From NCBI GenBank assembly GCA_036620675.1, contig JAZHEE010000006.1: a stretch of DNA of 64,000 nt, one strand, 5' to 3'. The position numbers and the translations under genes are program-made. The notes under the pieces are model-generated. The model was not told where the DNA came from. It ran no database searches and was given only the letters and a program-made list of their open reading frames with translations. How positions within the stretch are numbered: the first letter of the stretch is position 1; the number at the start of each line of letters is the position of its first letter. This stretch comes from Jejubacter sp036620675 (GTDB taxonomy: Bacteria > Pseudomonadota > Gammaproteobacteria > Enterobacterales > Enterobacteriaceae). This document shows positions 52,768 to 62,928 of the stretch, piece by piece.

Positions 52768-53427
52768 ATGAAGGAGATTACTGCGATACGGCTCCAGCCG
52801 CTTATGTATTTAAAGCAGAATAAAATATACGGCTATGAGGTATTATCGGAATTAGATCAGACGGCAGATTATACTCAATGGTTTCAGCGACTACGCAGCG
52901 ACGAGCTGGTAGCGCTCTGGCGCTGGCAGCAGGGCTGCCTGACGCCATTAATGCCGTCGGTAAAATTGCTGCAAAATATGACGCTGTCCGTTCTGACATC
53001 GCCCGTGCTGATTCAGGAAATCACTGCCCAACCCAGCCGGAGTCAGCTCGAACTTCAGGATCCGGAAAATTTACAGAACATGGACGAAGCGGCGATAAAA
53101 ACGCTGCAGGCGAATTTGCTGACGCTACGCGCTGCACGGATTCCTTTGTGGCTGGATGACTATCGTCCTGAATATGACGTTCAGCTTGAACGACTGGCAC
53201 TGCTTTTCGACGGTATCAAAATCGACTATCACGAATTCCATGCCCGACGGCGTTCCCCCGCCGCCCTGGCGGCGCTGATCGCACAGTCCCGACGCTTCGG
53301 CAAAATGACGCTGGTAGAAGGTATTGAAAATAAGAAAGATATGGAAACGGCATGGCTGTCGGGTGCCTGCCTTGGACAAGGGTTCTTCTGGCCGGAAGTA
53401 AAAATAAGCCCCCACGGCGCCGCGTAA
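52768..53427 (+). CDS. Degenerate EAL-domain protein
   Basis: 219 residues that cover a whole EAL fold. Recognisable positions are YGYEVLSEL (for ExLxR), LELQDPEN, LWLDDYRPEY (for DDFGTG), IKIDYHEF, TLVEGIENKKD and LGQGFFW. The Arg of ExLxR and the Thr of the DDFG(T) loop are not present, so cyclic-di-GMP hydrolysis is doubtful; it may bind c-di-GMP or a protein partner as YdiV or FimK do. Between the MarT-like regulator and the fimbrial operon. Confidence 0.8.
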   Translation: MKEITAIRLQPLMYLKQNKIYGYEVLSELDQTADYTQWFQRLRSDELVALWRWQQGCLTPLMPSVKLLQNMTLSVLTSPVLIQEITAQPSRSQLELQDPENLQNMDEAAIKTLQANLLTLRAARIPLWLDDYRPEYDVQLERLALLFDGIKIDYHEFHARRRSPAALAALIAQSRRFGKMTLVEGIENKKDMETAWLSGACLGQGFFWPEVKISPHGAA

Positions 53428-53470
53428 ATCGAAAAGGCGTATCCGGCAGTCCGGATACGCATCAGAAGGA

Positions 53471-54634
53471 TTAATCGTAAGCGAACATCACCTGGGCGGT
53501 CGCCACCACCCTGCCCGGCTTGAGAGCCGATTTATCATAAAGCCGGTATCCAGCGACCATTTGAAGATTGTTGCGGCTCTGAAGCGGGCTCCCCTGGGTA
53601 ATGGACAGCAACTCTGTAGCGCCGGCTGCGGGCCCAAGACCATTGGCGATCATCACCGGTTCTCCAGTGATTTTACGTAATGCGATCCCTACGCCTTCGG
53701 CATCGCTGTCGTCATTCACCATAACATCACCGGTACTGCCCGTTCCCAGCACGTCGTTACTGGCGATCCAGACCCGAATATTGCGCGTGGCGCTATCTAT
53801 TCCCGAAGGGGTATCGCAGGCAATGGGGAGCGTGAAGCGCCGCTCGCCGGACATCCCGCCTTTCAGTAATTCATCCATAGAAACCGGCCTCAGATTCACC
53901 ATGACGTCATGAGCCAGCTCACAGGTGGTCTGATTAGGCGCAAACTGAAACGACACCCTTTCAAAGGCCAGAAAATGATCGGTATTCCATGAGGAAGACG
54001 GATAGTTATTCATCATGGCATCCCAGGCCTCCTGGCCATAAGTGGATTTATTACCGCCGTTGCCGAAACTATTATCCGCACCGCCGTGCCCACTCAGAAC
54101 CGCCGGCACCAGAGAAACAATGCCGTCACTTATCACTTTGGTAACCCCTGCGGCTTCCGGGCCGGGGGGATTATCGAGCAGCTCCGCAGTCAGCGTATAA
54201 TCGGTCTGGTATCGAGCCAGGCGCCGTACGCCAGGAAGCGGGCCATAAACATTCATCTTTTTCACACCGGTGATTTTCGACGTAAATTTAATCCAGTACG
54301 CCTGTTCATTATTATTGTGAGGGTTAATAAAATGCGCATACACAGGGTTATCGCCAAACGGTGAAAAGAAAAATAAAGTATCGCTGGCACTGCCGAAGCG
54401 ACAGTTCATTTTACCTTCCCAGGTGGTACGCCATGAGAAAGAGACCTTTTTATTATTCAGAAAAGACTTTGACAGGTTGGAGAATTTCACCGACTCCTGT
54501 ACCCGCTTTTTCTTAATAAAAATACCATAGGGCGCGCAGGAATTTCCCAGAACGCCACGATCTTCCTCGTCCGCGCTGGCCACAGCCGGAAACAGGCTGA
54601 CCATCATGATAAATAGCAATAGAGACCTGAACAT
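53471..54634 (-). CDS. Fimbrial tip adhesin-like protein
   Basis: 387 residues with a signal peptide (LLLFIMMVSLFPAVASA). The length suggests a two-domain adhesin: an N-terminal receptor-binding part and a C-terminal pilin domain beginning near 230 (RVSFQFAPNQTTCELAHDVM) with Cys pair and final beta strand VATAQVMFAYD. Last gene of the fimbrial operon, two bases after the usher stop. Ligand unknown. Confidence 0.8.
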   Translation of the reverse strand: MFRSLLLFIMMVSLFPAVASADEEDRGVLGNSCAPYGIFIKKKRVQESVKFSNLSKSFLNNKKVSFSWRTTWEGKMNCRFGSASDTLFFFSPFGDNPVYAHFINPHNNNEQAYWIKFTSKITGVKKMNVYGPLPGVRRLARYQTDYTLTAELLDNPPGPEAAGVTKVISDGIVSLVPAVLSGHGGADNSFGNGGNKSTYGQEAWDAMMNNYPSSSWNTDHFLAFERVSFQFAPNQTTCELAHDVMVNLRPVSMDELLKGGMSGERRFTLPIACDTPSGIDSATRNIRVWIASNDVLGTGSTGDVMVNDDSDAEGVGIALRKITGEPVMIANGLGPAAGATELLSITQGSPLQSRNNLQMVAGYRLYDKSALKPGRVVATAQVMFAYD

Positions 54635-54636
54635 AA

Positions 54637-57117
54637 TTAATTATCTCCCTGAGCGTCCCGGCAAATATTGATAGCCGACGGCTGCGGTTTTACTACCCGA
54701 CAGCGATGACGCTGTCGGGGCTTGTCGATATAGAGTTCATCAGGCAGCCGATCGGCCTTGATGTAGCCCTGCCCTCCCTGTCCGACATAGCCCACCTCGT
54801 TGCCGGCCCGGTCATACAGTACCGAACCGAAGCTCACCGGCTGGCCGTTTTGACGCTGCAATGTGAAGGCGAACAGCCGCCGCGTGTCGGTACGATAGGC
54901 CACCCGTGAGATGCTGCCTTCATAAGGCGCCACATGAGCGATATTGCCCAGGATATCCGCGCTATCAATGGCGGCTTCATCCTGTTCCAGTTGGAAATGG
55001 TTCATACGGTAAGCTACCGCACCGGTCACCAGTGCCTGGCCGTGACGATTGGTGCGATTCTCGTTGCTGCCATTGATCCTGGCGTCCACCACGCCCGGGG
55101 CATCGACAATCACAAAACTGTTGCCGGTATCCGGGCTGGCCAGTACGCCTCCACGCCAGGCCAGCAGGCTGCCGCTGGCGCCCATGCTGAGCTGGCGCGC
55201 CTCGCTGGCTTCGCTCATGCTGGTACTCCATTGCGCGTAGCGAGTCTTCCAGTTAGCGTAGAGATCGGCCGAGCGCGATCGCCACTCGCGATCGTGCGAC
55301 AGCTCCAGACTGTAATCCACGTCACTATAGGTTCCGTTTACTCCTACGCTGGATGTGGCGTAGCGGCCATTCACCATACGGCTACGGGTGCCGATACTGG
55401 CGGGATTATCGAACAACGAAAACGGTACAGTGACCGACAGATTCAGCGTCTCTTCACTGGTACGGCGCGCTGCTCCCCCTGAAATCGCGGTGCCCGCATG
55501 GCTGTATTCGCTACGCCCGAACGACACCACATAGTGAATAGCGTTGTAGTGATTGCTATAGCTCAGGGTGTACTGACGGCTTGAAGGCTGGCCATCGCGA
55601 TACTGGCGTAACCAGATATCGGCCGCCAGGCGTCCACCATCTTCCCCCAGCGGCTGCGTCAGCGACAGACTTACTGCCTGTTTACTGCTGCGGGTTCCTC
55701 CCGGTCGTATCGGGATATCACGATCGTTCAGGATGTAATCCTGAAACGACGCATAATCACGGGTGCGGTAGTACCAGGACGCCAGAGTCACGTTAGTGCG
55801 AGTCGCCAGATATTTGCTCCATGCCAGCGCATACTTTTCACCCCCCTTGCGCGCCCTCTTCAGCCGGTAGCGAGCCTGTTCGACCGAAGCGGTGATAGAC
55901 CCGATCCCTGGTAGAGAAATCGCGCTGCCCACCACGCCTGACTGGTAATGAGATGCTGCCAGTACCCCTCCAAATCCGGTCCAGTAGTTATTGATGCCAC
56001 GGCTGTAATCCCCCTGAAAGAAGGCCGTGTTATCCGCCACGCCTTTAAGGCGAACCTGGCCGGCGTTAACCACAAAGTCATCGGTTCCCGGTCGTAGCAT
56101 GGAAGAGATCGCGGCGAAAGGCACCGTAAAGGTTTCTACTCGTCCTCCGGCGTAGCGCACATGCACTTCCAGCTCCTGACGAGAACCGCCAGGCATAAGA
56201 TCGCGGATAGCGAAAGGGCCAGGCGGCACCGGGATCTGATAGATCTCATGACCATCCTGATAAACGCTGACTACGGCGCTGGCCGAGGCGGTTCCGCGGA
56301 TCACCGGCATGTAAGTCTGCTCTTTATCGGGCAGCATTTGCTTGTCCTTTTGCAGGGTCACGCCGCGAAACGCGATGTTATCGAACCTGGAGGAGCGGCT
56401 ATACATATCGCCGACGCTGAGCAGCGAAGTGAGCGCCACCACCGGTTTTTCCACATAGCGCGAGCTGGTATTCCATCGGCTACCGCCATCGCTATCGTGC
56501 TGCCAGGCGGAATTATCGATCAGATGCCAGCCAAACAGGTTAAGCCCGCTATTCAGCGCCAGGAACAGGCTATCGCTGGTTTCCCGCTGTTGGCCTTTGC
56601 CTCTCAGCGCCCAGCCGTTGAGGTTATAGCTGGTATAGAGACCGTTAATGCCCGGATCCCATTTTTCGGGAGCCACCCAGTTTTTATCGTTGCGAACTAC
56701 CCAGGCCTGAGGGATGGTTAAATCCAGGCGCATCTCGCCAATTTTCAGCCGCCAGGTTCCGCCGTGCAGCAATGAAGGGATCTCAATATCCTCATCGTCG
56801 TCGTGTCTGGCGAGCCACTCCAGGCCGGTAATTCCCAGTTGAAGCGCCTCGCGCTTTTTCAGTATCAGGCGAGTCTGCGGCCCTTCGCCAATGCGTACCG
56901 GAAATTTACCTTTCCACTCGTCATCAAGATAGATGTCCAGCTCGTACCATCCGGGTGCAACCACGGTAGCATGGTTATTCCAGTCTTTGTGGGCCGAGTC
57001 CCCTACCAGCAAACTGCTGTTAAAATTGACCGCGTTCGTATTCAGAGGCCACAGCGCCAGGGTGACGGCATTAAGCAAAATAGCCTTACGCAGTCCGCCA
57101 ACGATTCCCGTTTTCAC
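54637..57117 (-). CDS. Fimbrial outer-membrane usher
   Basis: About 826-residue PapC/FimD-type usher: signal peptide, N-terminal chaperone-binding domain, 24-strand barrel with plug, and C-terminal domains. Typical segments are VGDMYSRSSRFDNIAFRGVT, GPFAIRDLMPGGSRQELEVH and LVTGAVAYRMN. The GTG at 57117 is preferred because AGGAG lies five bases before it; an in-frame GTG two codons upstream is also possible. It secretes and assembles the subunits. Confidence 0.93.
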   Translation of the reverse strand: MKTGIVGGLRKAILLNAVTLALWPLNTNAVNFNSSLLVGDSAHKDWNNHATVVAPGWYELDIYLDDEWKGKFPVRIGEGPQTRLILKKREALQLGITGLEWLARHDDDEDIEIPSLLHGGTWRLKIGEMRLDLTIPQAWVVRNDKNWVAPEKWDPGINGLYTSYNLNGWALRGKGQQRETSDSLFLALNSGLNLFGWHLIDNSAWQHDSDGGSRWNTSSRYVEKPVVALTSLLSVGDMYSRSSRFDNIAFRGVTLQKDKQMLPDKEQTYMPVIRGTASASAVVSVYQDGHEIYQIPVPPGPFAIRDLMPGGSRQELEVHVRYAGGRVETFTVPFAAISSMLRPGTDDFVVNAGQVRLKGVADNTAFFQGDYSRGINNYWTGFGGVLAASHYQSGVVGSAISLPGIGSITASVEQARYRLKRARKGGEKYALAWSKYLATRTNVTLASWYYRTRDYASFQDYILNDRDIPIRPGGTRSSKQAVSLSLTQPLGEDGGRLAADIWLRQYRDGQPSSRQYTLSYSNHYNAIHYVVSFGRSEYSHAGTAISGGAARRTSEETLNLSVTVPFSLFDNPASIGTRSRMVNGRYATSSVGVNGTYSDVDYSLELSHDREWRSRSADLYANWKTRYAQWSTSMSEASEARQLSMGASGSLLAWRGGVLASPDTGNSFVIVDAPGVVDARINGSNENRTNRHGQALVTGAVAYRMNHFQLEQDEAAIDSADILGNIAHVAPYEGSISRVAYRTDTRRLFAFTLQRQNGQPVSFGSVLYDRAGNEVGYVGQGGQGYIKADRLPDELYIDKPRQRHRCRVVKPQPSAINICRDAQGDN

Positions 57118-57132
57118 ATTCACTCCTGTTCG

Positions 57133-57855
57133 CTAGCCCTCAATCAACGCATTACGCTGACTACCAAAATCATCCAGCCGCGATATGCGGTATTTCTTGC
57201 CGTGTCCGGCGGCGCGCTTCAGGGGAAAACAGCTAAATGGCGCGATGAACGCCGTGCCATCCAGCAGGTTGCCGGCAGGCGTCTGTTTAAGGGGCTCGCC
57301 GTGCCAGGGAGTGATACGCACCAGGGTGACGTGAAAGGGAGAGGCGTTATTAATGCACTGACCGCCGTTTTTCGTTATAAGCGACAGGCCGTTATCGATA
57401 TCCGATTCACTGGCTTTTAGCCCGACAGGTCGATAAAACAACTTAATGCGGCTACGTAGCGCAACCTGCAGATAGTTTTCCTGCGCCTGAGCGCCAGGCA
57501 GCGGTGGAACATCCAGCACGTTCAGCCAGAACACCGATTCCCGATCCTTTGGCAGGCCAGAGACATCCTGCTTCGCCAGCTTTAGCGCCTGCCCTTCGCC
57601 GCTTTCCATCTTCACTACTGGCGGCGTCAGGCTAAATGGCACCTGAATCTGCTCGGGTGCCATAGCGGGGTCGCCTTTGTCTATCCACGTCTGTACCAGG
57701 TGCGTGGTAGCGCTCTTATTCACCAGTTGGACAGTAATAAATCCGGCGCTTTCCGGATAAATAACGCGCGTACCGTTAATCACCACACTGGACCAGGAAT
57801 ACGTGGCAAATAGCAGTACGCTGAACCCAATAAATGTTCTCAGCATAATATTCAT
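57133..57855 (-). CDS. Periplasmic fimbrial chaperone
   Basis: 240-residue PapD-like chaperone with signal peptide (MNIMLRTFIGFSVLLFATYS) and two Ig-like domains. SVVINGTRVIYPESAGFITV, ESVFWLNVLDVPPLPG and the SRIKLFYRP strand mark the family. It donates a beta strand to unfolded subunits. An ATG three codons further in is an alternative start; neither has a clear ribosome-binding site. Confidence 0.93.
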   Translation of the reverse strand: MNIMLRTFIGFSVLLFATYSWSSVVINGTRVIYPESAGFITVQLVNKSATTHLVQTWIDKGDPAMAPEQIQVPFSLTPPVVKMESGEGQALKLAKQDVSGLPKDRESVFWLNVLDVPPLPGAQAQENYLQVALRSRIKLFYRPVGLKASESDIDNGLSLITKNGGQCINNASPFHVTLVRITPWHGEPLKQTPAGNLLDGTAFIAPFSCFPLKRAAGHGKKYRISRLDDFGSQRNALIEG

Positions 57856-57875
57856 CTGATTAAATGACAGAAAAT

Positions 57876-57891
57876 GGGGAGCAAGCTCCCC
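57876..57891 (-). terminator. Hairpin between major subunit and chaperone genes
   Basis: Perfect 7-base stem GGGGAGC/GCTCCCC with two-base loop and a following ATTTT on the minus strand, in the 47-base gap after the major subunit gene. In fimbrial operons such hairpins lower read-through, so that much more pilin than chaperone and usher is made. Confidence 0.7.
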
Positions 57892-57902
57892 GAAAAGAAT
57901 AA

Positions 57903-58463
57903 TTACTCGTAGCTGAAGGTATAGGTGGCATCAGTAACGATATTACCGCTGCTAATATCGCTGCCACCGTAATTATAATAATTGGCGTAGAAGCTAATTT
58001 CCTTTCCTTCCGTAGTGCTGGCCTGAGAAGATTTTACCAGCGTATCGATCGCTTCATCGAAATTCACCGGAGTAGTGCCGTCAGCCGTTAATGCAATACC
58101 CACTCCCTGGGCCGAACCGCTATAATTCTTAAGGTATTTTTCATCATCGGAAACGTTCGAACTGTTAAAGGTAATTTTCAGCGTGTCGTCATCTTTAGCG
58201 CTGCTGTTTTTACAGCCCGAAACCTTCATTTTAAACGGCTCGGCGTTATGCGTTACCAGGCCAGTCGCAGTGCCGACCTGCTCAGTGGTGACCGGCTTCA
58301 GGTTAACGGTAAAGTCTGATCCGCTACCGGTGGTGACATTACAGGTAGTATCCGTGACGCTACCGTGAAAGGTAATGGTTCCCCCTGCTACGCCGTTACT
58401 GGTAGTGGCATGAGCGGCGCCCGTAATGACCAGCGCGAGCGCTGCAATAATATTTTTTTGCAC
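57903..58463 (-). CDS. Major fimbrial subunit
   Basis: 186-residue pilin with signal peptide (IIAALALVITGAAHA), N-terminal donor strand (GGTITFHGSVTDTTCNV), a Cys pair (DTTCNV and VSGCKN) and C-terminal beta-zipper (TDATYTFSYE). GTG start. First and presumably most strongly expressed gene of a four-gene operon subunit-chaperone-usher-adhesin. Confidence 0.92.
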   Translation of the reverse strand: MQKNIIAALALVITGAAHATTSNGVAGGTITFHGSVTDTTCNVTTGSGSDFTVNLKPVTTEQVGTATGLVTHNAEPFKMKVSGCKNSSAKDDDTLKITFNSSNVSDDEKYLKNYSGSAQGVGIALTADGTTPVNFDEAIDTLVKSSQASTTEGKEISFYANYYNYGGSDISSGNIVTDATYTFSYE

Positions 58464-58980
58464 ATAAATAATGATCTCATATTTTCATTGTTACCAGGGA
58501 TTTTCCTTTAATGAAATAAATCCGCAGCGATATTAATAACGCGTTTATTTCATACCGGAATCTAATGTGATCATCATCACGCCATCCTGCACAGCAGTAA
58601 ACTTATGTTGATAAATACATCGTTTATAGTTTTATATTCCAATAAATTTTATTAATTAGATTTATCATCTAATAGAAGCGTGCTGCCGCCACTTGCCGGG
58701 TAGCCTGCTAGTATCCCGTTTGTCGGTTAACCTGCACATCCCACTGCGTGACCAGAGACTATTGAAGCCATTATTTATCAGAATTTTTTCCATAAAGTTT
58801 TTTCTCATGATCTTCAATAAAGCATTACGTCATTGGAGGTATTTGATTGATTACTATCTAATCAATTGTGGGTATTTTTTCAGTTATCTCTCGGTCGTTT
58901 GATTTCGCGCAAGATGCCCCCTCCAACGATTGCTATTTTCGCTTCGTAATGTCATGCCAGAAATATAAAAGAGGTATCAA
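58464..58980. promoter_or_regulatory. Divergent AT-rich region, fimbrial operon and fdnGHI
   Basis: 517 bases, clearly AT-rich, without a gene. Leftward fimbrial promoter and rightward fdnG promoter must be here. No invertible inverted repeats of the fimS kind and no recombinase gene are seen, so control is likely by regulator proteins. A candidate FNR site lies at 58899-58912. Confidence 0.5.
58899..58912 (+). promoter_or_regulatory. Candidate FNR site of fdnGHI
   Basis: TTGATTTCGCGCAA matches the left half TTGAT of the FNR consensus TTGAT-N4-ATCAA perfectly and the right half in 3 of 5 bases; it lies about 70 bases before the fdnG start, fitting an activator site near -41. E. coli fdnG is activated by FNR and NarL. 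No convincing NarL heptamer pair was found by eye. Confidence 0.4.
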
Positions 58981-61900
58981 TTGGACGTCAGCCGCAGAAG
59001 TTTTTTTAAAATCTGCGCCGGCGGAATGGCAGGAACAACGGTAGCGGCCCTTGGATTTGCGCCCACCACGGCGCTGGCGGACGTTCGCAGTTATAAGCTG
59101 CTGCGCGCCAAAGAGACCCGTAATACCTGTACCTACTGTTCCGTAGGCTGTGGTTTATTAATGTATAGCCTGGGAGATGGCGCGAAAAACGCCAAAGCGT
59201 CGATTTTCCATATTGAAGGGGATCCGGATCATCCGGTAAACCGCGGCGCGCTGTGTCCGAAAGGGGCTGGCCTGCTCGACTATGTCCACAGCGAAAGCCG
59301 CCTGCGCTACCCTGAATACCGGGCGCCGGGCTCCGATAAATGGCAGCGTATCAGCTGGGAAGACGCCTTCGAGCGCATCGCGAAGCTGATGAAGGCTGAC
59401 CGTGACGCCAACTTTATCAGCCAGAACGACCAGGGAGTGACGGTTAACCGCTGGCTTACTACCGGTATGCTGTGCGCTTCGGCGGCCAGCAACGAAACCG
59501 GGATGCTCACCCAGAAATTCGTTCGCTCCCTCGGGATGCTGGCGGTAGATAACCAGGCGCGTGTCTGACACGGACCAACGGTAGCAAGTCTTGCTCCAAC
59601 ATTTGGTCGCGGTGCCATGACCAACCACTGGGTTGATATCAAAAACGCCAATGTCGTCGTGGTCATGGGCGGTAACGCCGCCGAAGCGCACCCCGTGGGT
59701 TTCCGCTGGGCCATGGAAGCGAAAAACAACAACGATGCCACGCTTATCGTGGTAGACCCCCGCTTTACCCGTACCGCGTCGGTGGCGGATATTTACGCGC
59801 CTATCCGCTCCGGAACCGACATCACCTTCCTGTCTGGCGTACTCCACTATCTGATCGCTCACGATAAGATCAACGCGGAATACGTAAAGCATTACACCAA
59901 CGCCCCTCTACTGGTGCGGGACGACTTCAGCTTTGAAGACGGCCTGTTCAGCGGCTACGATGAGAACAAACGCCAGTACGATAAGAGCAGCTGGAACTAT
60001 CAGTTCGACGAGCGCGGCTTCGCCAGACGCGATGATACCCTGAGCCACCCACGCTGCGTCTGGAACCTGCTTAAACAGCACGTTTCCCGCTATACGCCGG
60101 AGGTGGTGGAAAATATCTGCGGCACGCCGCAGGCGGACTTCCTGAAGGTGTGCGAAGTACTGGCTTCCACCAGCGCCGTCGATCGCACCACTACCTTCCT
60201 TTATGCGCTGGGCTGGACGCAGCACTCCGTCGGTTCTCAGAACATCCGTACCATGGCGATGATCCAGCTGCTGCTGGGCAACATGGGCATGGCAGGCGGT
60301 GGGGTTAACGCCCTGCGCGGCCACTCCAACATCCAGGGGCTGACCGACCTGGGTCTGCTCTCTACCAGCCTGCCCGGCTATCTGACCCTGCCAAAGGACG
60401 ATCAGCACGACCTGGAAAGCTATCTGGCCGCCAATACGCCGAAAGCGACGCTACCGGGCCAGGTAAACTACTGGGGCAACTACCCGAAATTCTTCGTTAG
60501 CCTGATGAAGACCTTCTGGGGCGATGCCGCCAGCGCGCAAAACCAGTGGGGCTATGACTGGCTGCCGAAGTGGGATCAGGCCTATGACGTTCTGAACTAC
60601 TTCGACCGTATGGACAGAGGCGAGGTCAACGGCTACATCTGTCAGGGCTTTAACCCGGTGGCCTCGTTCCCGGATAAGAACAAGGTGGTCGCTTCCCTCA
60701 GCAAGCTGAAGTACATGGTCGTTATCGATCCGCTGGTGACCGAAACCTCTAACTTCTGGCAGAACCACGGCGAATCCAATGATGTGGACTCGTCGCAGAT
60801 TCAGACTGAAGTGTTCCGCCTGCCTTCTACCTGCTTCGCGGAAGAAGACGGTTCCATCGTTAACTCCGGCCGCTGGCTGCAGTGGCACTGGAAAGGCGCC
60901 GACGCCCCGGGCGAAGCCCGCAACGACGGTGAAATTCTGGCCGGTATTTACCATCGTCTGCGCAGCCTGTACCGCGAACAGGGCGGCGTCGCCAGCGACC
61001 CCGTGCTTAATATGACGTGGGACTACAAGCTGCCGGATGGCCCGGAATCGGAAGAAGTCGCCAAAGAAAACAACGGCTACGCCCTGGCCGATATCTATGA
61101 CGCCGACGGTAAGCTGCTGGTGAAAAAAGGCGAGCTACTGGACTCCTTCGCTCAGTTGCGCGACGACGGCACCACCGCCTCTGGCTGCTGGATCTGGGCC
61201 GGTAGCTGGACCCGCGAAGGCAACCAGATGGCGAAACGTGATAACGCCGATCCATCCGGGCTGGGCAACACCCTGGGCTGGGCCTGGGCGTGGCCGCTCA
61301 ATCGCCGCGTGCTGTATAACCGCGCCTCTGCCGATCCGGCAGGTAAAGCCTGGGATCCGAAACGGGTGCTGATCGAATGGAACGGCAAGAAGTGGGTCGG
61401 CAACGATGTGCCGGACTACAACACCGCCGCGCCGTCCGAAAACGTTGGGCCATTTATTATGCAACAGGAAGGCCTGGGCCGCCTGTTCGCGCTCAACAAG
61501 CTGGCCGAAGGGCCGTTCCCCGAGCACTACGAGCCGTTCGAAACGCCGCTGGGCACCAACCCGCTGCACCCGAACGTTGTCTCAAACCCGGTGGCGCGCC
61601 TGTACAAGGCCGATGCCGCTCGTCTGGGCGAACGCAAAGCGTTCCCGTATGTGGGCACCACCTATCGTCTGACTGAGCATTTCCATACCTGGACCAAGCA
61701 CGCGCGGCTTAACGCTATCGCGCAACCGGAGCAGTTCGTGGAAATCAGCGAAGGGCTGGCGAAGGCGAAAGGCATTGCCAACGGCGATACCGTGAAGGTC
61801 AGCAGCAAGCGTGGCTTCATCCGGGCCAAAGCGGTGGTCACCCGCCGCCTGCGTACTCTGGATGTTAACGGTCAGCAGGTGGAAACTGTCGGTATTCCGC

Positions 61901-62028
61901 TGCACTGGGGCTTTGAAGGGGCGACCCGTAAAGGCTATCTGGCCAACACGCTGACACCGTCGGTGGGCGATGCCAACTCGCAGACGCCGGAGTACAAGGC
62001 GTTTCTGGTTAACATCGAAAAGGCGTAA
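58981..62028 (+). CDS. fdnG: Formate dehydrogenase-N alpha subunit (selenoprotein)
   Basis: 1015-residue molybdopterin subunit read through an in-frame TGA at 59566-59568 as selenocysteine 196 (context NQARV-Sec-HGPTVASLAP). It has a twin-arginine signal (SRRSFFKICAGG), a 4Fe-4S site (CTYCSVGCG) and the molybdopterin guanine dinucleotide domains. It oxidises formate in the periplasm for nitrate respiration. The start is TTG at 58981 behind AGAGGT, where E. coli has ATG. Same length as E. coli FdnG; identity appears high throughout. Confidence 0.97.
59566..59606 (+). promoter_or_regulatory. Bacterial SECIS element of fdnG
   Basis: The TGA is followed at once by a hairpin whose upper part is GGTAGCAAG-TCT-TTGCTCC-like (about 59580-59597), with the bulged T in the stem and a GT in the apical loop as in E. 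coli fdhF/fdnG elements that bind SelB. This directs selenocysteine insertion. Confidence 0.85.
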
Positions 62029-62040
62029 GGGAGCGAACCT

Positions 62041-62928
62041 ATGTCAATGCAATCTCAGGACATTATCAGAAGTTCGGCGACCAACGACCTGACGCCGCCG
62101 CCGCGGGCTCGCGACCACAAAGATGAGGTCGCGAAGCTTATCGACGTTTCCACCTGCATCGGCTGTAAAGCGTGCCAGGTGGCCTGCTCCGAGTGGAACG
62201 ATATTCGCGACGAAGTGGGCCACTGCGTCGGGGTGTACGATAACCCCGCCGACCTCAGCGCCAAAAGCTGGACGCTGATGCGCTTTAGCGAAACCGAGCA
62301 GAACGGCAAGCTGGAGTGGCTTATCCGTAAGGATGGCTGTATGCACTGTGAGGATCCGGGCTGTCTGAAAGCCTGCCCGTCTGCTGGCGCCATCATCCAG
62401 TATGCCAACGGCATCGTCGATTTTCAGTCGGAAAACTGCATCGGCTGCGGCTACTGCATCGCCGGTTGCCCGTTCAATATCCCGCGCCTTAATCCGCAGG
62501 ATAACCGGGTTTACAAATGCACCCTGTGCGTCGACCGCGTCACCGTCGGCCAGGAGCCGGCCTGCGTGAAAACCTGCCCGACCGGCGCCATCCACTTTGG
62601 TACTAAAAAGGCCATGCTGGAACTGGGCGAAGAGCGGGTAGCGAAGCTTAAGCAACGCGGCTATGCCAACGCCGGGGTCTATAACCCGCAAGGCGTAGGC
62701 GGTACCCACGTGATGTATGTGTTGCACCACGCCGACCAGCCGACGCTGTACCACGGCCTGCCGGAAAATCCGCAGATCGACACGCCAATCAACCTGTGGA
62801 AGGGGATCCTTAAGCCGCTTTCCGCCGCCGGGTTTATCGCAACCTTTGCCGGTCTTATCTTCCACTATGTGGGCATTGGACCGAACAAGGAAGTGGACGA
62901 CGACGAAGAGGAGGATAGCCATGAGTAA
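62041..62928 (+). CDS. fdnH: Formate dehydrogenase-N iron-sulfur subunit
   Basis: 295-residue beta subunit with four 4Fe-4S clusters: CIGCKACQVACSEWN, CMHCEDPGCLKACPS, CIGCGYCIAGCPF and CTLCVDRVTVGQEPACVKTC. A single C-terminal membrane anchor (AAGFIATFAGLIFHYVGIG) fixes it to the periplasmic face. It carries electrons from FdnG to FdnI. GGGAGC precedes the ATG, 12 bases after fdnG. Confidence 0.97.
   Translation: MSMQSQDIIRSSATNDLTPPPRARDHKDEVAKLIDVSTCIGCKACQVACSEWNDIRDEVGHCVGVYDNPADLSAKSWTLMRFSETEQNGKLEWLIRKDGCMHCEDPGCLKACPSAGAIIQYANGIVDFQSENCIGCGYCIAGCPFNIPRLNPQDNRVYKCTLCVDRVTVGQEPACVKTCPTGAIHFGTKKAMLELGEERVAKLKQRGYANAGVYNPQGVGGTHVMYVLHHADQPTLYHGLPENPQIDTPINLWKGILKPLSAAGFIATFAGLIFHYVGIGPNKEVDDDEEEDSHE

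Noticed and set aside
58464..58980. Invertible fim-type switch before the fimbrial operon
   Set aside because: No pair of matching inverted repeats was found by eye and no FimB/FimE-like recombinase gene is present.
59566..59568. Apparent frameshift or stop splitting fdnG into two genes
   Set aside because: The TGA is the known selenocysteine codon position and a SECIS hairpin follows.
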